This document shows positions 9,609-18,051 of a stretch of 63,356 nucleotides of DNA, in pieces. The DNA lies in assembly GCA_013824015.1 (NCBI GenBank), contig PNNC01000192.1, forward strand, positions 1 through 63,356. Direction: 5' to 3'. The translations under genes were made by a program, and so were the position numbers. The stretch's first letter is position 1. Each line of letters begins with the position of its first letter. Origin of the DNA: Polaromonas sp. (lineage in GTDB: Bacteria > Pseudomonadota > Gammaproteobacteria > Burkholderiales > Burkholderiaceae_C). The notes below the pieces were generated by a model. The model was not told where the DNA came from, ran no database searches, and saw only the letters and a list, made by a program, of their open reading frames with translations.

Positions 9609-9759
9609 TCCACACCACCGCTATCGCGCCCTGATCCGGCGCAGCCCGGTTCGCGTCCGATAATGGCGCTCTGTTCACCGACCGGGTTTCCCTCATGTTG
9701 TTTTCCGTCTCCCGCCTGCGCCTGCCAGCTGTCTCCGGTGCCTCCCCGAAAGTTGTCGC

Positions 9760-10947
9760 GTGAGCGGGCCCGCCCGCATTGTCTGGAGCGAAGCCGGAGA
9801 GCAGCGCTCTGCGCACTGGCGGTCGGAAAGCGGAGCGCCGCCGCCCAAACGGGTGCTTGTTGCCGATGACACGCTGAGCGCCGATGCGGCTTTTCGCCTG
9901 GCGAGCGAAGGCACGGGCATGTTGTGGCGCGGTGATTTCCAGAATGCCCGGCTGCTGCTGCAGGCGCTGGCGCGTCGCATCGACAAGCCCCGCAAGGTCA
10001 AAAAGGCCAAAGCTGATGCGCCGTCGCCATCCCCGCGCGATGCCTTCAACCTCTACCGCCAGGCGCAGTCACAACGCGCACGCACCCTGGCGATGCTGCT
10101 GATCGAATTTGACGGGGCGCACCGCATTGGACTGAGGCGGGCGCCCGATGTGGTCCAGGCCTGCAGCGAGGTGTATGGCGCCGGTGATGCTGCACAGGGC
10201 AATTACGTGGCGCCGCTGCGCGAATTGCAGGGCCTGATCGGCGCCCACGAGTGGCGAAAAAACGGCCTGGCCATTGCCGCCCTGGGCGGGCAGCGCGTCC
10301 ATCCGCACTACGGGGTGTTTGCGCCGGTGCGCGGGGACTACATGGAGCTGCTGGCGCAGGCGCCGCTGCCGCCCGCGCTGTTGTCGGGCGGTGCGGCCTT
10401 CGACATCGGCACCGGCACCGGCGTGCTGGCCGCGCTGCTGGTGCGCCGCGGCGCCCGCCGCGTGGTCGCAACCGATACCGACCCGCGCGCGCTCGCCTGT
10501 GCGCGCGAGAACCTCGCCAGGCTGGCGCCGGACGGGCAGGTAGAGTTGCTGCAGGCCGACCTGTATCCCGACGGGGCGGCAGCGCTGGTCATCTGCAACC
10601 CGCCCTGGGTGCCGGCGCGACCGAGTTCGCCGATCGAGCATGCGGTGTACGACCCCGACAGCCGCATGTTGCGCGGTTTTCTGGACGGCCTGGCGGCGCA
10701 CCTGGCGCCGGGCGGCGAGGGCTGGCTGATCCTGTCGGACCTGGCGGAACATCTGGGTCTGCGTTCACGCGCCGAGCTGCTGGGCTGGATAGACGCGGCC
10801 GGACTGCAGGCGCTGCACCGGCTCGATGTGCAGCCCATCCACCCCAAGGCCGAGGACGCCAGCGACCCGCTGCATGCCGCGCGCGCCGCCGAAATCACCT
10901 CGCTGTGGCGCCTGGTGGTGAAGCCGGCGGATGCAGGTGTGCTATAA
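9760..10947 (+). CDS. class I SAM-dependent methyltransferase with NPPW motif
   Basis: A 395-residue protein starting with GTG at 9760. The C-terminal half is a class I methyltransferase: motif I FDIGTGTGVLAALL (Asp215-Gly221), an acidic motif II VVATDTDPRA, and NPPW at 280-283. NPPW is the active-site motif of enzymes that methylate amide or exocyclic nitrogens (HemK/PrmC, RsmC/RlmG groups). The N-terminal 190 residues are a separate domain with a basic segment RKVKKAKADAPSPS. The target could be rRNA, DNA or a protein glutamine. The stop codon lies within the start of a dispersed palindromic element. Confidence 0.75.
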   Translation: MSGPARIVWSEAGEQRSAHWRSESGAPPPKRVLVADDTLSADAAFRLASEGTGMLWRGDFQNARLLLQALARRIDKPRKVKKAKADAPSPSPRDAFNLYRQAQSQRARTLAMLLIEFDGAHRIGLRRAPDVVQACSEVYGAGDAAQGNYVAPLRELQGLIGAHEWRKNGLAIAALGGQRVHPHYGVFAPVRGDYMELLAQAPLPPALLSGGAAFDIGTGTGVLAALLVRRGARRVVATDTDPRALACARENLARLAPDGQVELLQADLYPDGAAALVICNPPWVPARPSSPIEHAVYDPDSRMLRGFLDGLAAHLAPGGEGWLILSDLAEHLGLRSRAELLGWIDAAGLQALHRLDVQPIHPKAEDASDPLHAARAAEITSLWRLVVKPADAGVL

Positions 10948-10995
10948 AAGTAATAGCTGGTGCCCCTTTCCCGGTATGGGCTGAGGGGCTTTTTT
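10941..10995 (+). repeat. dispersed palindromic element, copy 1 (also terminator-like)
   Basis: Contains the core TAATAGCTGGTGCCC and then GTATGGGCTGAGGGGC, followed by a run of six to seven T. It matches other copies in this window (consensus GATAGCTGC ... ATGGGCTGGAGGCC). The stem GCCCCT/GGGGC with its T-run can end transcription of the methyltransferase gene, whose stop codon it touches. Confidence 0.7.
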
Positions 10996-11063
10996 GTTGG
11001 AAACATAAAGATCGGGGCGGGGCCGCGGCACGGCGGGCCTGATGTTCCGGAAAGGACGCCGTC

Positions 11064-11789
11064 ATGGCCTATGAGCTGCATTACTGGCCAACCATACAGG
11101 GCCGTGGCGAGTTTGTCCGGCTGGCGCTGGAGGCGGCGGGCGCTGACTATGTCGATGTGGCGCGCGGCAGGGGCAAAGGGCAGGGCGTGGCCGCCAGCTT
11201 GCGGCGCATGACCGCGAAGCGCCTGGTGCAGCCGCCGTTTGCGCCGCCTTTCCTGGTCCATGGCAAGCACACCATCGGCCAGACCGCTGCGATCCTGCTC
11301 TACCTCGGTCCGCGCCTGGGCCTGGTCGGCAAAAGTGAAGCCGCGCGCATCTGGACCCACCAGCTTCAGTTGACAGTGGCTGACGTGGTGGCCGAAGTGC
11401 ATGAAACGCATCACCCGATTGCCACCAGCCTGTATTACGAAGAGCAGAAAAAGGAAGCGGCCAAACGCGCGAAGGCCTTTCGCGAGCAGCGTATTCCCAA
11501 ATTCCTGGACTGGTTCAACACCGTGCTGGCGCGCAACCCTGCCGGCAGCACCTGGCTGGTGGGGGCCCGTCTCAGTTACGCCGACCTGTCGCTGTTCCAG
11601 CTGGTGGACGGCCTGCTGTATGCGTTCCCGAAAGCCACGCAACGCGCGCTGGCGACAACCCCCCATGTGGTGGCCTTGCACTTGCGTGTTGGCAGCCACA
11701 AACGGGTCGCGGCCTACCTCGGCAGTACCCGCCGCATTGCGTTCAACGAGGACGGCATTTTCCGCCGTTACCCCGAGCTCGACGCTTAG
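11064..11789 (+). CDS. glutathione S-transferase
   Basis: A 241-residue glutathione transferase. The thioredoxin-like N-terminal domain begins YELHYWPTIQGRGEFVRLAL, the pattern of Sigma/Mu-like classes with an early catalytic Tyr. After PPFLVHGKHTIGQTAAILLYL, which holds the glutathione-binding region, come the helical C-terminal domain and SYADLSLFQLVDGLLYAFP. It joins glutathione to electrophiles or reduces peroxides in the cytoplasm. It follows the methyltransferase gene after a terminator-like repeat, so it probably has its own promoter. Confidence 0.85.
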   Translation: MAYELHYWPTIQGRGEFVRLALEAAGADYVDVARGRGKGQGVAASLRRMTAKRLVQPPFAPPFLVHGKHTIGQTAAILLYLGPRLGLVGKSEAARIWTHQLQLTVADVVAEVHETHHPIATSLYYEEQKKEAAKRAKAFREQRIPKFLDWFNTVLARNPAGSTWLVGARLSYADLSLFQLVDGLLYAFPKATQRALATTPHVVALHLRVGSHKRVAAYLGSTRRIAFNEDGIFRRYPELDA

Positions 11790-11981
11790 GCCGACCCGGT
11801 CCGGACGCTGTTTGGCCTGCCTCCGGCATACGGCGCGTTCTCCTACAGCTGCCCCTGTCCCTGCCTGACCACCGGCTGCCGGATGACGATTGAGGATGAA
11901 TTTCTGGCTGCGAAAAAAAGCGTTTCTGGACGCTGTACTGAAGCAGTTTTTTATTCCCACCCTCATCCAAGGAGCATCAGC

Positions 11982-12938
11982 ATGGCACTCGATTACAAAG
12001 ACAAGGACAACCTCAACCTCGACCCGATCACGGACGCGCCTGGCGCGCATCCGGTCGGCACCGGCCTCGGTGCAGTCGCCGGTGGCGCAGCCGCAGGGGC
12101 GGCCGCTGGCGCGCTCGGCGGACCGGTCGGCGCGGTGGCCGGTGCCGTGGTTGGCGCTGTCGCCGGCGGCCTGGGCGGCAAGGCGGTGGCCGAGGCCATC
12201 AACCCGACCGCTGAGGAAGCCTATTGGCGTGACAACTACAGCCGTGAGCCGTATTACCAGAGCAGCCGCAGCTACGAAGACTATGCGCCGGCTTACCGCC
12301 TGGGCGTGTATGGTCGCAGCAACTACACCGGCACGTTTGAAGAAGCGCAAAGCGACATGTCGGTCTACTGGGACAGCCGCAAGGAAAACTCCCGCCTGTC
12401 CTGGCCGGAGGCAGAAGCCGCCAGCCGCGCTGCCTGGACGCGTGTCGACCAGCAACTGGCGGGAAGCCGCTCCGGTGAGGTCGCGGATAACGACGACGTC
12501 ATCGATACCCTCAATGACTTGCTGGAATCCAGCCGCGATGGCGAGTACGGCTTCACCGAATGCGCCGAACACGTCAAGGCGCAGGACATCAAGACGCTGC
12601 TGCTGCGCCATGCCGACGAGTGCCGGGGTGCGGCCGCTGAACTGGCCAGCCAGATCCGCCAGCTCGGTGGTGAGCCGGACGAGGGTGGAACCACCAGCGG
12701 CGCATTGCATCGCGGCTGGGTCTCGGTGCGCGGCGCGCTCAGCGGCTACACCGACCTGGCGATGCTGGAAGAGTGCGAACGCGGCGAAGACGCAGCGCTG
12801 GCCCGTTACCGCAAGGCGCTCAAGGACGATGGCCTGCCATCCGGCATCCGCGCGCTGATCGAGCGCCAGGCGCAGGGCGCGCAGCGCAACCATGACCAGA
12901 TCAAGGCCATGCGCGACGCGCTCAGGGCGGCGTCGTGA
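11982..12938 (+). CDS. glycine-zipper protein fused to a DUF2383/PA2169-type four-helix domain
   Basis: A 318-residue protein; the ATG at 11982 has an AAGGAG site 8 bases upstream. Residues 20-70 form a glycine/alanine zipper (GLGAVAGGAAAGAAAGALGG and repeats), as in membrane-inserting or stress-surface proteins. Residues 80-160 are Tyr/Ser-rich with YWRDNYSREPYY. From about residue 170 the sequence reads VIDTLNDLLESSRDGEYGFTECAEHVK. This is the start of the DUF2383 (PA2169-type) ferritin-like helical bundle seen in stress-induced proteins. The gene ends at a strong terminator. The combination suggests an envelope- or stress-related role (inference). Confidence 0.75.
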   Translation: MALDYKDKDNLNLDPITDAPGAHPVGTGLGAVAGGAAAGAAAGALGGPVGAVAGAVVGAVAGGLGGKAVAEAINPTAEEAYWRDNYSREPYYQSSRSYEDYAPAYRLGVYGRSNYTGTFEEAQSDMSVYWDSRKENSRLSWPEAEAASRAAWTRVDQQLAGSRSGEVADNDDVIDTLNDLLESSRDGEYGFTECAEHVKAQDIKTLLLRHADECRGAAAELASQIRQLGGEPDEGGTTSGALHRGWVSVRGALSGYTDLAMLEECERGEDAALARYRKALKDDGLPSGIRALIERQAQGAQRNHDQIKAMRDALRAAS

Positions 12939-12956
12939 TCGCCTCATGAGGGCAAC

Positions 12957-12987
12957 AAAAAAGCTGGCTTCGGCCAGCTTTTTTTTT
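12957..12987. terminator. bidirectional Rho-independent terminator
   Basis: AAAAAAGCTGG-CTTCG-CCAGC followed by eight T. The stem AAGCTGGC/GCCAGCTT is flanked by A-run and T-run, so it serves both the rightward glycine-zipper gene and the leftward YXWGXW gene that converge here. Confidence 0.9.
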
Positions 12988-13007
12988 ACGCGCCAGCTGC
13001 GGCGGCT

Positions 13008-13421
13008 TCAGTGCCGGGAACCGTGACCGTGGCCGTTTCCCTTGCCCGGATGGTTGTCATCGTGTTTGTCTTTTTTGTGCTTTTTCGGCTTTTTCTCTTT
13101 CACCATGTAGCTGGTGTCGCGCACCCAGTAACCCGGCTGGCGGCTGTAACCATTGCCGGTCTGCACCCAGCTGTCGGGCGCCCAGCGGTAACCGTCGCGT
13201 TTGTTCATGGCACGGCCACGCACCCAGACATGGCGGTCGCCGTTCCAGGCCCAGTAGCCCGGGGCCCAGGTCTGGGTAGGAGGCAGAACCGGAATCATTT
13301 CCTGCTGAAGAGGAGGTGGTGAGACACCGATGTTGATGGTGACCTGGGCCATGGCCGGGACGGTGGCAGCAGCGAGCACTGTGGCCAGAAACAGTGTTTT
13401 CAGCGGGGTTTTGATGATCAT
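13008..13421 (-). CDS. secreted YXWGXW-repeat protein
   Basis: A 137-residue protein beginning MIIKTPLKTLFLATVLAAATVPAMA, a classic Sec signal peptide cleaved after AMA. The mature part has repeated tryptophan motifs: WAPGYWAWNGDRHVWVRG, YRWAPDSWVQ and RQPGYWVRD. This is the YXWGXW/BcpO pattern found in small periplasmic proteins of Burkholderiales. It ends in a Lys/His/Gly-rich tail (KHKKDKHDDNHPGKGNGHGH) that could bind metal. I chose the start at 13421 because it has a GAGGA site and places the signal peptide at the N-terminus. The molecular role is unknown. Confidence 0.8.
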   Translation of the reverse strand: MIIKTPLKTLFLATVLAAATVPAMAQVTINIGVSPPPLQQEMIPVLPPTQTWAPGYWAWNGDRHVWVRGRAMNKRDGYRWAPDSWVQTGNGYSRQPGYWVRDTSYMVKEKKPKKHKKDKHDDNHPGKGNGHGHGSRH

Positions 13422-13555
13422 GGGGTTGTCCTCGGGTTGTTGTTCAATGGCTGTTCTCGGGATCCAGTGTGGGGGCTCTTCCGAGGCGGCATACGTGTCG
13501 GCCGGCAAAGTGATGTGGCTGTCGGCCGGCATTTGGTAAAGCTTTGGATGTTATG

Positions 13556-13615
13556 GATTTGGTAGCTGTTGAAGCTTGTCTGACATGGGCTGGCGCCTGT
13601 TTTTGCTAGTTTTTC
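13556..13615 (+). repeat. dispersed palindromic element, copy 2
   Basis: TTATGGATTTGGTAGCTGTT ... CTGACATGGGCTGGCGCC. Its right end overlaps the last codons and stop of the leftward lipoprotein gene. It shares TATGG-TTTGGTAGCTGT with the copy inside the benzoate-CoA ligase gene. Confidence 0.7.
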
Positions 13616-13947
13616 AGGCGGCCGCCACAATCCACCTGCGCGCTCAGCACCGCGCCCTGCTGGCTGAAGCTGCTGTCGCTGACCTTGCAGCCCGAAACTT
13701 TCTCGATGGCCTGCACCAGGCTGGCGGCCTGGGGTTTCGGGTCCGTCGGTCCTGCCAGGGGTGTGGCGGTCCAGGTGCTGGCGGTGATCTGTTCAACCCG
13801 GTAGTTCTGGCCATCAAGACTCAGCTGTTGCGAGGCGCCGCTGTGCGGGGTGACCAGCCCGCTGCAAGCGCCCAGGCCCAGCGCCAGCGCCAGCGCCAGC
13901 GCCAGCAGGCCCGACGATGCGAGCGAGCGGATCAGCAAACCGTTCAA
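13606..13947 (-). CDS. small lipoprotein of unknown function
   Basis: A 113-residue protein that probably starts with TTG at 13947; the TTG overlaps the TGA of the upstream small lipoprotein gene (TTGA). The leader RSLASSGLLALALALALGLGAC is a lipoprotein signal peptide with lipobox LGAC. The mature part, QQLSLDGQNYRVEQITASTW ... SGCKVSDSSFSQQGAVLSAQVDC, is a small beta-rich domain with two cysteines that I do not recognise. The hydrophobic leader is encoded by a tandem hexanucleotide repeat. An ATG-initiated longer form is possible but would not have a leader at its N-terminus. Confidence 0.6.
   Translation of the reverse strand: MNGLLIRSLASSGLLALALALALGLGACSGLVTPHSGASQQLSLDGQNYRVEQITASTWTATPLAGPTDPKPQAASLVQAIEKVSGCKVSDSSFSQQGAVLSAQVDCGGRLKN
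13876..13906 (-). repeat. tandem hexanucleotide repeat (GCGCTG-type) in a lipoprotein leader
   Basis: At least four perfect tandem units of GCCAGC lie at 13881-13906, with one degenerate unit before them. On the coding strand they encode the Leu-Ala repeat in the hydrophobic core of the signal peptide. Gain or loss of units would keep the frame but change leader length by two residues. Confidence 0.75.
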
Positions 13948-14081
13948 TGCAAGCCCGCCAGGCTCAGCGCGGCTTTGGGTTGCGGCACCAGCGGTGGCGT
14001 GTCCGGCGTTTTGGATTGGGGGCACGCCGTCAGGAAAACCACGGCAAGCAGCGCGGTCAGGACAGGGAAAACAGGTTTCAT
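13944..14081 (-). CDS. very small lipoprotein (45 residues)
   Basis: MKPVFPVLTALLAVVFLTAC then PQSKTPDTPPLVPQPKAALS: a signal peptide with lipobox LTAC at residues 17-20 and a short Pro-rich mature peptide of about 25 residues. The start at 14081 has a CGGGAG site about 6 bases upstream. It resembles the LptM (YifL)-type small Pro-rich lipoproteins often found near DapF/LysA, but that context is absent here. Its stop overlaps the start of the next lipoprotein gene, so the two are likely translated together. Confidence 0.65.
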   Translation of the reverse strand: MKPVFPVLTALLAVVFLTACPQSKTPDTPPLVPQPKAALSLAGLH

Positions 14082-14252
14082 GACAGACTCCCGGCGGAAT
14101 GAGCAAGGTTGTGGGTGAGGCAGGGGCTGCAACAAGCGGCAGTCCATGGGCAGACGATACGCAGGCGTCGCCGCCAGTTCAAGAGCGGACGGGCTGCGCC
14201 GGTGTCGGCGGATCACGCATTCGCCTGTGATGGCCCGCCTACACGCGGGCGC

Positions 14253-16892
14253 TCAGGGCTTTCGCGAACCCGCCCTGGCAGGCCGGGCTGCCACCGGCTT
14301 GAAGGCCATCGCCTTCATGGCGGCCGTCACACTCACACGCGATGATTCGTAGTCCTGCCAGGGCGTATTGCCGGTGGCCAGGCGCTCGCCGATGTTGCGC
14401 GCGTTCCAGTGCGCCGCGCTGGTCAGGCCCGCGAGTTCTTCCCAGGCGATGGGCACCGACACCCCCATGCCCGGACGCGCCCGCACCGACCAGGCGCACA
14501 CCGTGGTGGCGCCAAAGCCGTTGCGCAGATAGTCCGGGAAAATTTTGCCGACCCGGTTGCGTGGCCCGCTTTTGGCGACAAAACGCTCCGGGATCACGCT
14601 GGACAGGTGTTGCACGATGGCCTGTGAAAATTCCTTCACCGTGTCCCAGCCATGCGAGGGCTTGATCGGCACCACCAGATGCAGGCCCTTGCCGCCGCTG
14701 GTTTTGATGAAGCAGGGCAGGCCCAGCTGCTCGAGGAAAGCGCGCACCAGTTGCGCCGCCTCCTGCACCTGCGTCCAGGTCACGCCTTCACCCGGGTCCA
14801 GGTCAAAGGTCATGCGGTCCGGTTTGCCGATGGCCTTTGTCGTGGCATTCCAGGTGTGGAACTCCATGACATTGAGTTGGGCGGCGGCCAGCAGGGTTGG
14901 CGCGGACGCGATCTCCAGCAGCGGCGCGTGGCCCGGGTCCAGCTTCGGGTCGAGCAGCCTGATGCCGGGAATGCTGGTGGCCTCGGCATGTTTCTGGAAG
15001 AACAGCTCGCCGGTGATGCCGTCGGGTGCGCGCACCAGCGCCACGGGCCGGGCTTTGAGGTGCGGCAGGATCAGCGGCGCCACGCGTGCGTAGTGTTCGA
15101 TCAGTTCCAGCTTGGTGAAGCCGGTGCCGGGGTCGATCACACGTTCCGGGTGGGTGATGCGCAACTTGCCGGTGCTGACAGGGGGCAGGGCGGCTGCCGG
15201 CTTTGTGGCCGCAGGTTTTTTTGCTGCAGCTTTCTTCGCAGTGGCGTTTTTTTTTGCAGGCATGATGTTCTCCACGGGTAAGGCAGTTTCACGCACGACC
15301 TTGCGTGCGGGCTTGTCATTGCGCAAGCCCTGGAACACCGCATGGCGGATGTTGCCGGCGTGCGTCCACTGGGCAAAAACCACCTCGGCCACCAGTGTGG
15401 GCTCCACCCAGTGGCCTTTGACGGAGGACGGTAGCCCGGCAAACGCGGTGCGGGCGGTGCCGAGCGGCTTTAACGCAGCCAGCAGGTTTTTGAGGGTTTT
15501 TTCGTTGAACCCCGTGCCCACATTGCCGACATGCTCGAGCTCGCCCTGGTCGTTGTAAACGCCCAGCAGCAGCGCGCCCAGGCCGGTGCGCGAGCCCTGG
15601 GGCTCGGTATAACCACCGATCACGAACTCCTGGCGCAACTGGGTCTTGACCTTGATCCAGTCGCTGGAACGCCGCGAGACATAGGTCGATGCGGCGCGTT
15701 TTCCGATCACGCCTTCCAGGCCCAGACGCGCCGCCGAATCGAGCAGGTCCTGCGCGCCGCTGTCGAAGGTCTCGCTGAAGCGCAGATGATGGAGTCCGGC
15801 GTGCTTGACCAGGCCGCGCAGCAGATCACGCCGCTCGACCAGTGGCACCTCGCGCAGGTCGTGGCCCGCGTAAAAAGGCAGGTCGAACAGGTAATAAACA
15901 ATCTGCGCGGTGCTGGCGCTGTCGAAAGCGTTTTGCAGCGCGCCGAAATCGGGCACACCATCCTTGTTGTGGACCACGATCTCGCCGTCCAGCCAGCCTG
16001 ACTTCAGGCCCAGTTGCGACAGCGTCCTGACCAGCGGCTGGAGTTTGTCCGACCAGTCGTGGCCGTTGCGGGTGAAACACTGGATCGACTGGCCATCCAG
16101 ACGTGTCATCAGGCGGTAGCCGTCAAACTTGATTTCATACAGCCAGTCGCCGTCGTCTTCAGGGACGGCCGACACCAGTGTCGCCAGTTCGGGTGCCAGC
16201 GTGGCGGGCAGGGCCGCCTTGATGGCGTCCGGCGGCAGTGATGCACGGGTTTTGGCGGCGGGTCGGGCTGCTGGCTTCCTGGCCGCGGCAGCTTTTGCAG
16301 TCACTCTTTTTCTCGGCGTGAGCGGCTGGCCGGTCAACACGCTGTTCGGCAAGGCTTGCAGCACGTCGTAATCGGCTGTCGCCTGCGCCTGCCCGTCTTT
16401 TTCCTTGATCAGCAGCCAGGGCGGCTGGCGTTCGTCGGCCTTGCCATGCATGCGCACCAGTGTCCAGTGGCCCTTGAGTTTGTCGCCCTGCAGCTCGAAC
16501 TTGAGTTTGCCGGCCTTCAACGCTTTGACCGCATCCCCGACCGGCAGCCAGCTGCCCTGGTCCCAGACAATCACATCGCCGGCGCCGTATTGCTTGTCCG
16601 GGATGTGGCCTTCGAAGCGTGCGTAGGAAATCGGGTGGTCTTCCACCTGTACTGCCATGCGTTTGACCTGCGGGTCCAGGCTGGGGCCCTTGGGCACGGC
16701 CCAGCTTTTGAGGGTGCCGCCGAGCTCGAGGCGGAAATCGTAGTGCAGCCGGCTGGCGTCATGTTTCTGCACCACAAAACGCAGGCTTTTTGAGCGACGT
16801 CCGCCAGCGGCCGGTTCCGGCGTGCGGCTGAAATCGCGCTTGCTGCGGTAGCCCTCGAGCGGGTCGGCAGGGACTTTGGCGCGAGAGGCCAT
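14253..16892 (-). CDS. ligD: ATP-dependent DNA ligase D (NHEJ)
   Basis: An 879-residue three-domain LigD for repair of double-strand breaks with Ku. Residues 30-170 are the 3'-phosphoesterase domain, with His44, His50, Asp52, Arg54 and His86 at the catalytic spacing. Residues 225-540 are the ATP ligase domain, with the nucleotidyl lysine Lys255 in YEIKFDGYR. After an Ala/Lys-rich linker (KKNATAKKAAAKKPAAT) comes the primase/polymerase domain from about 590, with the metal-binding pair Asp697/Asp699 in TFDLDPGEG. The order PE-LIG-POL is that of Pseudomonas. It starts 6 bases after the ku stop, so the two form one operon. Confidence 0.96.
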   Translation of the reverse strand: MASRAKVPADPLEGYRSKRDFSRTPEPAAGGRRSKSLRFVVQKHDASRLHYDFRLELGGTLKSWAVPKGPSLDPQVKRMAVQVEDHPISYARFEGHIPDKQYGAGDVIVWDQGSWLPVGDAVKALKAGKLKFELQGDKLKGHWTLVRMHGKADERQPPWLLIKEKDGQAQATADYDVLQALPNSVLTGQPLTPRKRVTAKAAAARKPAARPAAKTRASLPPDAIKAALPATLAPELATLVSAVPEDDGDWLYEIKFDGYRLMTRLDGQSIQCFTRNGHDWSDKLQPLVRTLSQLGLKSGWLDGEIVVHNKDGVPDFGALQNAFDSASTAQIVYYLFDLPFYAGHDLREVPLVERRDLLRGLVKHAGLHHLRFSETFDSGAQDLLDSAARLGLEGVIGKRAASTYVSRRSSDWIKVKTQLRQEFVIGGYTEPQGSRTGLGALLLGVYNDQGELEHVGNVGTGFNEKTLKNLLAALKPLGTARTAFAGLPSSVKGHWVEPTLVAEVVFAQWTHAGNIRHAVFQGLRNDKPARKVVRETALPVENIMPAKKNATAKKAAAKKPAATKPAAALPPVSTGKLRITHPERVIDPGTGFTKLELIEHYARVAPLILPHLKARPVALVRAPDGITGELFFQKHAEATSIPGIRLLDPKLDPGHAPLLEIASAPTLLAAAQLNVMEFHTWNATTKAIGKPDRMTFDLDPGEGVTWTQVQEAAQLVRAFLEQLGLPCFIKTSGGKGLHLVVPIKPSHGWDTVKEFSQAIVQHLSSVIPERFVAKSGPRNRVGKIFPDYLRNGFGATTVCAWSVRARPGMGVSVPIAWEELAGLTSAAHWNARNIGERLATGNTPWQDYESSRVSVTAAMKAMAFKPVAARPARAGSRKP

Positions 16893-16898
16893 GCAGCG

Positions 16899-17819
16899 TC
16901 AGGCCGCCTTGCGCCGCACCGGCGCGGCCCTGGCCGCAGGTTTGCGTGCGGTTTTGGCCGCCGTCTTTTTGGCCGGTGCTTTGGCCGCGGAGCTGTCCGC
17001 TTTTGCGGCGCCGCCCTTGTTGCGCAGGCTGCGCTGCAGCAACTCGGTCAGGTCGATGATTTTGGCGCCCGAGCGGCCGCTGCTTTCCTCGTCCGCTTCA
17101 GGCTGCTCCACCGTCTCGACCTTGCCCTCCTTCACCTTCTGTTTGACCAGCGCCATGATGTCGTCCTTGAAGGAGTCGCTGAACTGGTCGGGCTGCCACT
17201 TGCCGGTCATGTCGTCCACCAGCTGTTTGGCCATGGACAACTCCTTGTCGCTCAGGCCCGCAGCTTTGGCGCCTTCGGCCGGCAGGTCCAGGTCTTCCCA
17301 GCTGCGGATGTCGGCGCCCCAGCGCAGCAGGTTCAGGATCAGGCCCGGACCGGACGGCACCAGCACGGCCAGGTGCTGCTTGGTCTGGATCACCACACGG
17401 GCGATGCCGACACGCTGGGTTTTCAGCAGGGTGTCGCGCAGCAGCGCATAGACTTTTTTGCCCTTGTTGATGGGCGCAATGTAGTAGGGCCGCTCCAGGT
17501 AGACAAAGGGAATGTCCGTGTTCGGCACAAAACTCTCGATCTCGATGGTCTGCGTGGTCTTGGGGTAAGCCGCCGCAATTTCCTCGGGCGACAGCACCAC
17601 GTACTGGCCGTCTTCCCAGGCGATGCCCTTGACGATGTTCTCTTTGGTGATTTCCTTGCCGGTCTTCTTGTTGATACGTTTGTAGCCGACCGGGTCCATG
17701 CTGCGCTTGTCCAGCCAGTCGAAATCAACACCGCTTTCGGTCGTCGCCGAATGCAGCGAGACCGGGATGTGCACCAGCCCGAAGCTGATGGCGCCTTTCC
17801 ACAATGCGCGTGAGGCCAT
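16899..17819 (-). CDS. ku: Ku DNA-end-binding protein (NHEJ)
   Basis: A 306-residue bacterial Ku beginning MASRALWKGAISFGLVHIPVSLH. It forms a homodimeric ring on DNA ends and recruits LigD. The core beta-barrel includes VDFDWLDKRSMDPVGYKRINKKTGKEI and YVVLSPEEI. The C-terminal 50 residues are Lys/Ala-rich (KAPAKKTAAKTARKPAARAA), the flexible DNA-binding tail found in some Ku proteins. An ATG two codons upstream (17825) is possible, but the one at 17819 has better spacing to GGAGG. It is the first gene of the ku-ligD operon. Confidence 0.95.
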   Translation of the reverse strand: MASRALWKGAISFGLVHIPVSLHSATTESGVDFDWLDKRSMDPVGYKRINKKTGKEITKENIVKGIAWEDGQYVVLSPEEIAAAYPKTTQTIEIESFVPNTDIPFVYLERPYYIAPINKGKKVYALLRDTLLKTQRVGIARVVIQTKQHLAVLVPSGPGLILNLLRWGADIRSWEDLDLPAEGAKAAGLSDKELSMAKQLVDDMTGKWQPDQFSDSFKDDIMALVKQKVKEGKVETVEQPEADEESSGRSGAKIIDLTELLQRSLRNKGGAAKADSSAAKAPAKKTAAKTARKPAARAAPVRRKAA

Positions 17820-18051
17820 GGTCATGCGCCTCCGGGCTGGATGGCGGGCAGGCGGGTCGAACGGTGGACGGTAAATCGCATGGGCAGGTCCTGCAGTGGA
17901 TGGCGGCGCTAACACCCGACTTTAGGAGCGCTCCCTCGCGGGAGCTGTCGGCAGGCGGCCAGCGCCGCCGTAGGACGGCGGACTGTCCTACAGCGCCGGC
18001 ACAAAGCCGGTCCTAAGATGGCTTGGCCCCATTCATCACCGGAGACACACC

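Noticed and set aside
10338..12947. An 869-codon minus-strand frame opposite the methyltransferase, GST and glycine-zipper genes
   Set aside because: Runs across three well-supported genes and the intergenic terminator; no protein features.
17970..17991. Hairpin GTAGGAC/GTCCTAC upstream of the CHRD gene
   Set aside because: Seven-base arms without a T-run and inside a generally self-complementary GC-rich stretch; not enough to call an operator or terminator.
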